Below the pieces are notes generated by a model, which did not search any database, was not told the origin of the DNA, and saw nothing but the letters and a program-made list of their open reading frames with translations. Source: Nocardia blacklockiae (GTDB lineage: Bacteria; Actinomycetota; Actinomycetes; Mycobacteriales; Mycobacteriaceae). Taken from it: DNA of 64,000 nucleotides. Positions 62,856 through 64,000 of the stretch are shown here, piece after piece; within the stretch, counting starts at the first letter, position 1; every line of letters starts with the position of its first letter. The position numbers and the translations under genes were made by a program. The stretch spans positions 558,001-622,000 of the forward strand of contig NZ_JADLRJ010000003.1 of assembly GCF_015477355.1 (NCBI RefSeq), given 5' to 3'.

Positions 62856-64000
62856 ATGCGGGTTGGGCTCGGAGTCAGTATCGGCACGGTCAATACGGTG
62901 TGCGCCGTGGAGGGCGGGATCGGCGGCAGAAAGGGGTCGGCCCGCCGCGCGAGCGGCCCGCCCGCGACCTGGCGCACCACGCTCACCTTCGACAGCACCG
63001 GCGCCGCGCGGGTCGGCCGCATCCCCAGACACGGCCGCGCCATCACCGATTTCGCCGACCTGACCCAGCGCTCGGCCCCGACCGCGCGGGTCGGCCACCG
63101 CGCGCTGTCGGCCGCCGACCTGGTGGCGACGGTCGCGGCCAGCGTGCTGACCGACGTGCGCGGCGCGGAACCCGCTCCGGAGGACGGCATTACGGTCACG
63201 CACCCGGCCGGATATCCGCGGCGCCGGGTCGACGAACTGCGCGCGGCGCTGGACGCCGTCGGCCTGGAGCGCGCGATGCTCGCCGCCGAGCCCGTCGCCG
63301 CGACGGCCTGGCTGGAGGACGCCTGCGGCCCCCTCATGCCCGGCCTGGCGCTGGTCTACGACCTGGGCGGGTCCGGTCTGCGGGTCACCCTCGTGCGGGT
63401 CGGCGCGGGCAGCCCCGGCAATCCCGTCGTCGGAGAGTCGTTGCGCTCCACCGAGTTCGGCGGCCGCGCGTTCGGCGCGCAAATGACCGGTTCCGCGTGG
63501 CGATCGGCGGCGAATCCGGACGCCGACACCGACACCGTGATCACCGAGCGCCGCCGCGCCCATGTGCGCAAATCGCTTGAGGTCGTGTATCGGTGCCTGC
63601 GCGTCGCCGACGTCACGATGGCCGACGTCGACCGCGTCCTGGTCATCGGCGGCGCGGCTCGCCCGCCCGAGGTGGCGGGCGTTCTCGCCGACGCGCTCGC
63701 CCGCCCGGTGATCGTGGCGCCCGACCCGGAACGCACGGTCGCCGAGGGCGCGGCCATTCTCGCCCGGCGCGCCGCCGAGGAGGAGTTCGGCGTCGTTGGC
63801 CCGCGCCGGAGCTGGTGGAGTTCCGGCCAGTCCCGCATCGGCCGCGCGGGCGCGCTGCTGCCCGGCCGACGCCTGACCCGCGCGGCGGTGACCGCGACAT
63901 TGGTGGCCGCGGGGGCGCTGTTCGCGGCCACGGCGGTGGCCGGCGACGAGGCCAGCATCGGCGCCATCACGGCCGATTCCTGCCTGATTCATCTGTACCG
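62856..64000 (+). CDS. Hsp70-family protein with membrane segment (3' end beyond the window)
   Basis: At least 381 residues, cut by the window end. The actin-fold ATPase has phosphate-1 GVSIGTVNTVCAVEG, phosphate-2 LVYDLGGSGLRVTLVRVG, and adenosine motif VDRVLVIGGAARPPEVAGVL followed by EGAAILARRAAEEE. In place of the usual substrate-binding domain a hydrophobic helix follows (AAVTATLVAAGALFAATAVA). This is the actinobacterial short-Hsp70 membrane form of unknown client. GAGGTGGGA precedes ATG 62856. Confidence 0.8.
   Translation, partial: MRVGLGVSIGTVNTVCAVEGGIGGRKGSARRASGPPATWRTTLTFDSTGAARVGRIPRHGRAITDFADLTQRSAPTARVGHRALSAADLVATVAASVLTDVRGAEPAPEDGITVTHPAGYPRRRVDELRAALDAVGLERAMLAAEPVAATAWLEDACGPLMPGLALVYDLGGSGLRVTLVRVGAGSPGNPVVGESLRSTEFGGRAFGAQMTGSAWRSAANPDADTDTVITERRRAHVRKSLEVVYRCLRVADVTMADVDRVLVIGGAARPPEVAGVLADALARPVIVAPDPERTVAEGAAILARRAAEEEFGVVGPRRSWWSSGQSRIGRAGALLPGRRLTRAAVTATLVAAGALFAATAVAGDEASIGAITADSCLIHLY

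Overview
The window is high-GC actinobacterial DNA, most likely from Nocardia or a close relative in the Mycobacteriales. The evidence is the GC-rich codon third positions, many GTG starts, F420-type luciferase-like enzymes, a Ddn-like domain, and a gene order that follows the Mycobacterium tuberculosis proA-to-cysA1 stretch. That order is proA, MoxR ATPase, VWA protein, nadD, rsfS, gpgP, octT, degV, comEA, comEC, holA, rpsT, a PemK-like gene, lepA, a GH15 trehalase, a small membrane protein, then subI-cysT-cysW-cysA. The species assignment is an inference; no rRNA or tRNA gene was found.

Positions 1-24 kb are accessory and regulator-rich. They hold a duplicated-HTH MerR protein, an erythromycin-esterase-like protein, two luciferase-like oxidoreductases, a GH43-type propeller protein, a thioredoxin with a CGWC site, an MFS exporter divergent from a GlxA-type regulator, xylulokinase next to a DUF2961 hydrolase, a large LuxR-ATPase, and an IclR regulator. 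An Old-Yellow-Enzyme/Ddn fusion is divergent from a TetR regulator across two identical palindromic operators. Two methyltransferases, an AraC regulator followed by an NmrA-like reductase, and ribokinase complete the region.

Positions 24-39.5 kb are the conserved core. proA is followed by a MoxR/VWA pair and a TPR-like protein, then a tightly overlapping run: nadD, rsfS, gpgP, an unusual acidic disordered protein, and octT. These join NAD synthesis, ribosome silencing and methylglucose-lipopolysaccharide (MGLP) precursor synthesis. degV, a methyltransferase, comEA, comEC and holA follow. Both competence genes carry long in-frame tandem repeats.

Positions 39.5-47 kb are an accessory insertion around rpsT. 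It contains a HicBA toxin-antitoxin pair with a palindromic operator, a PI-PLC-like lipoprotein, an AraC/P450 divergent pair, an aquaporin, a methyltransferase and a PemK-like protein. lepA (47.2-49.1 kb) is followed by a cell-surface-type low-complexity protein coupled to a dynamin-like protein (IniB/IniA-like) whose P-loop lacks the lysine. GH15 trehalase and small proteins come next. A leaderless Cys-containing leader peptide then precedes the sulfate ABC transporter operon. The window ends in a secreted lysozyme-like protein and the start of an Hsp70-family membrane protein.

Two genome-level signatures recur. Several gene-end minisatellites (18-63 bp units) lie between or inside genes, often overlapping stop codons. 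A long hairpin element occurs in two diverged copies, each a few bases upstream of a start codon.
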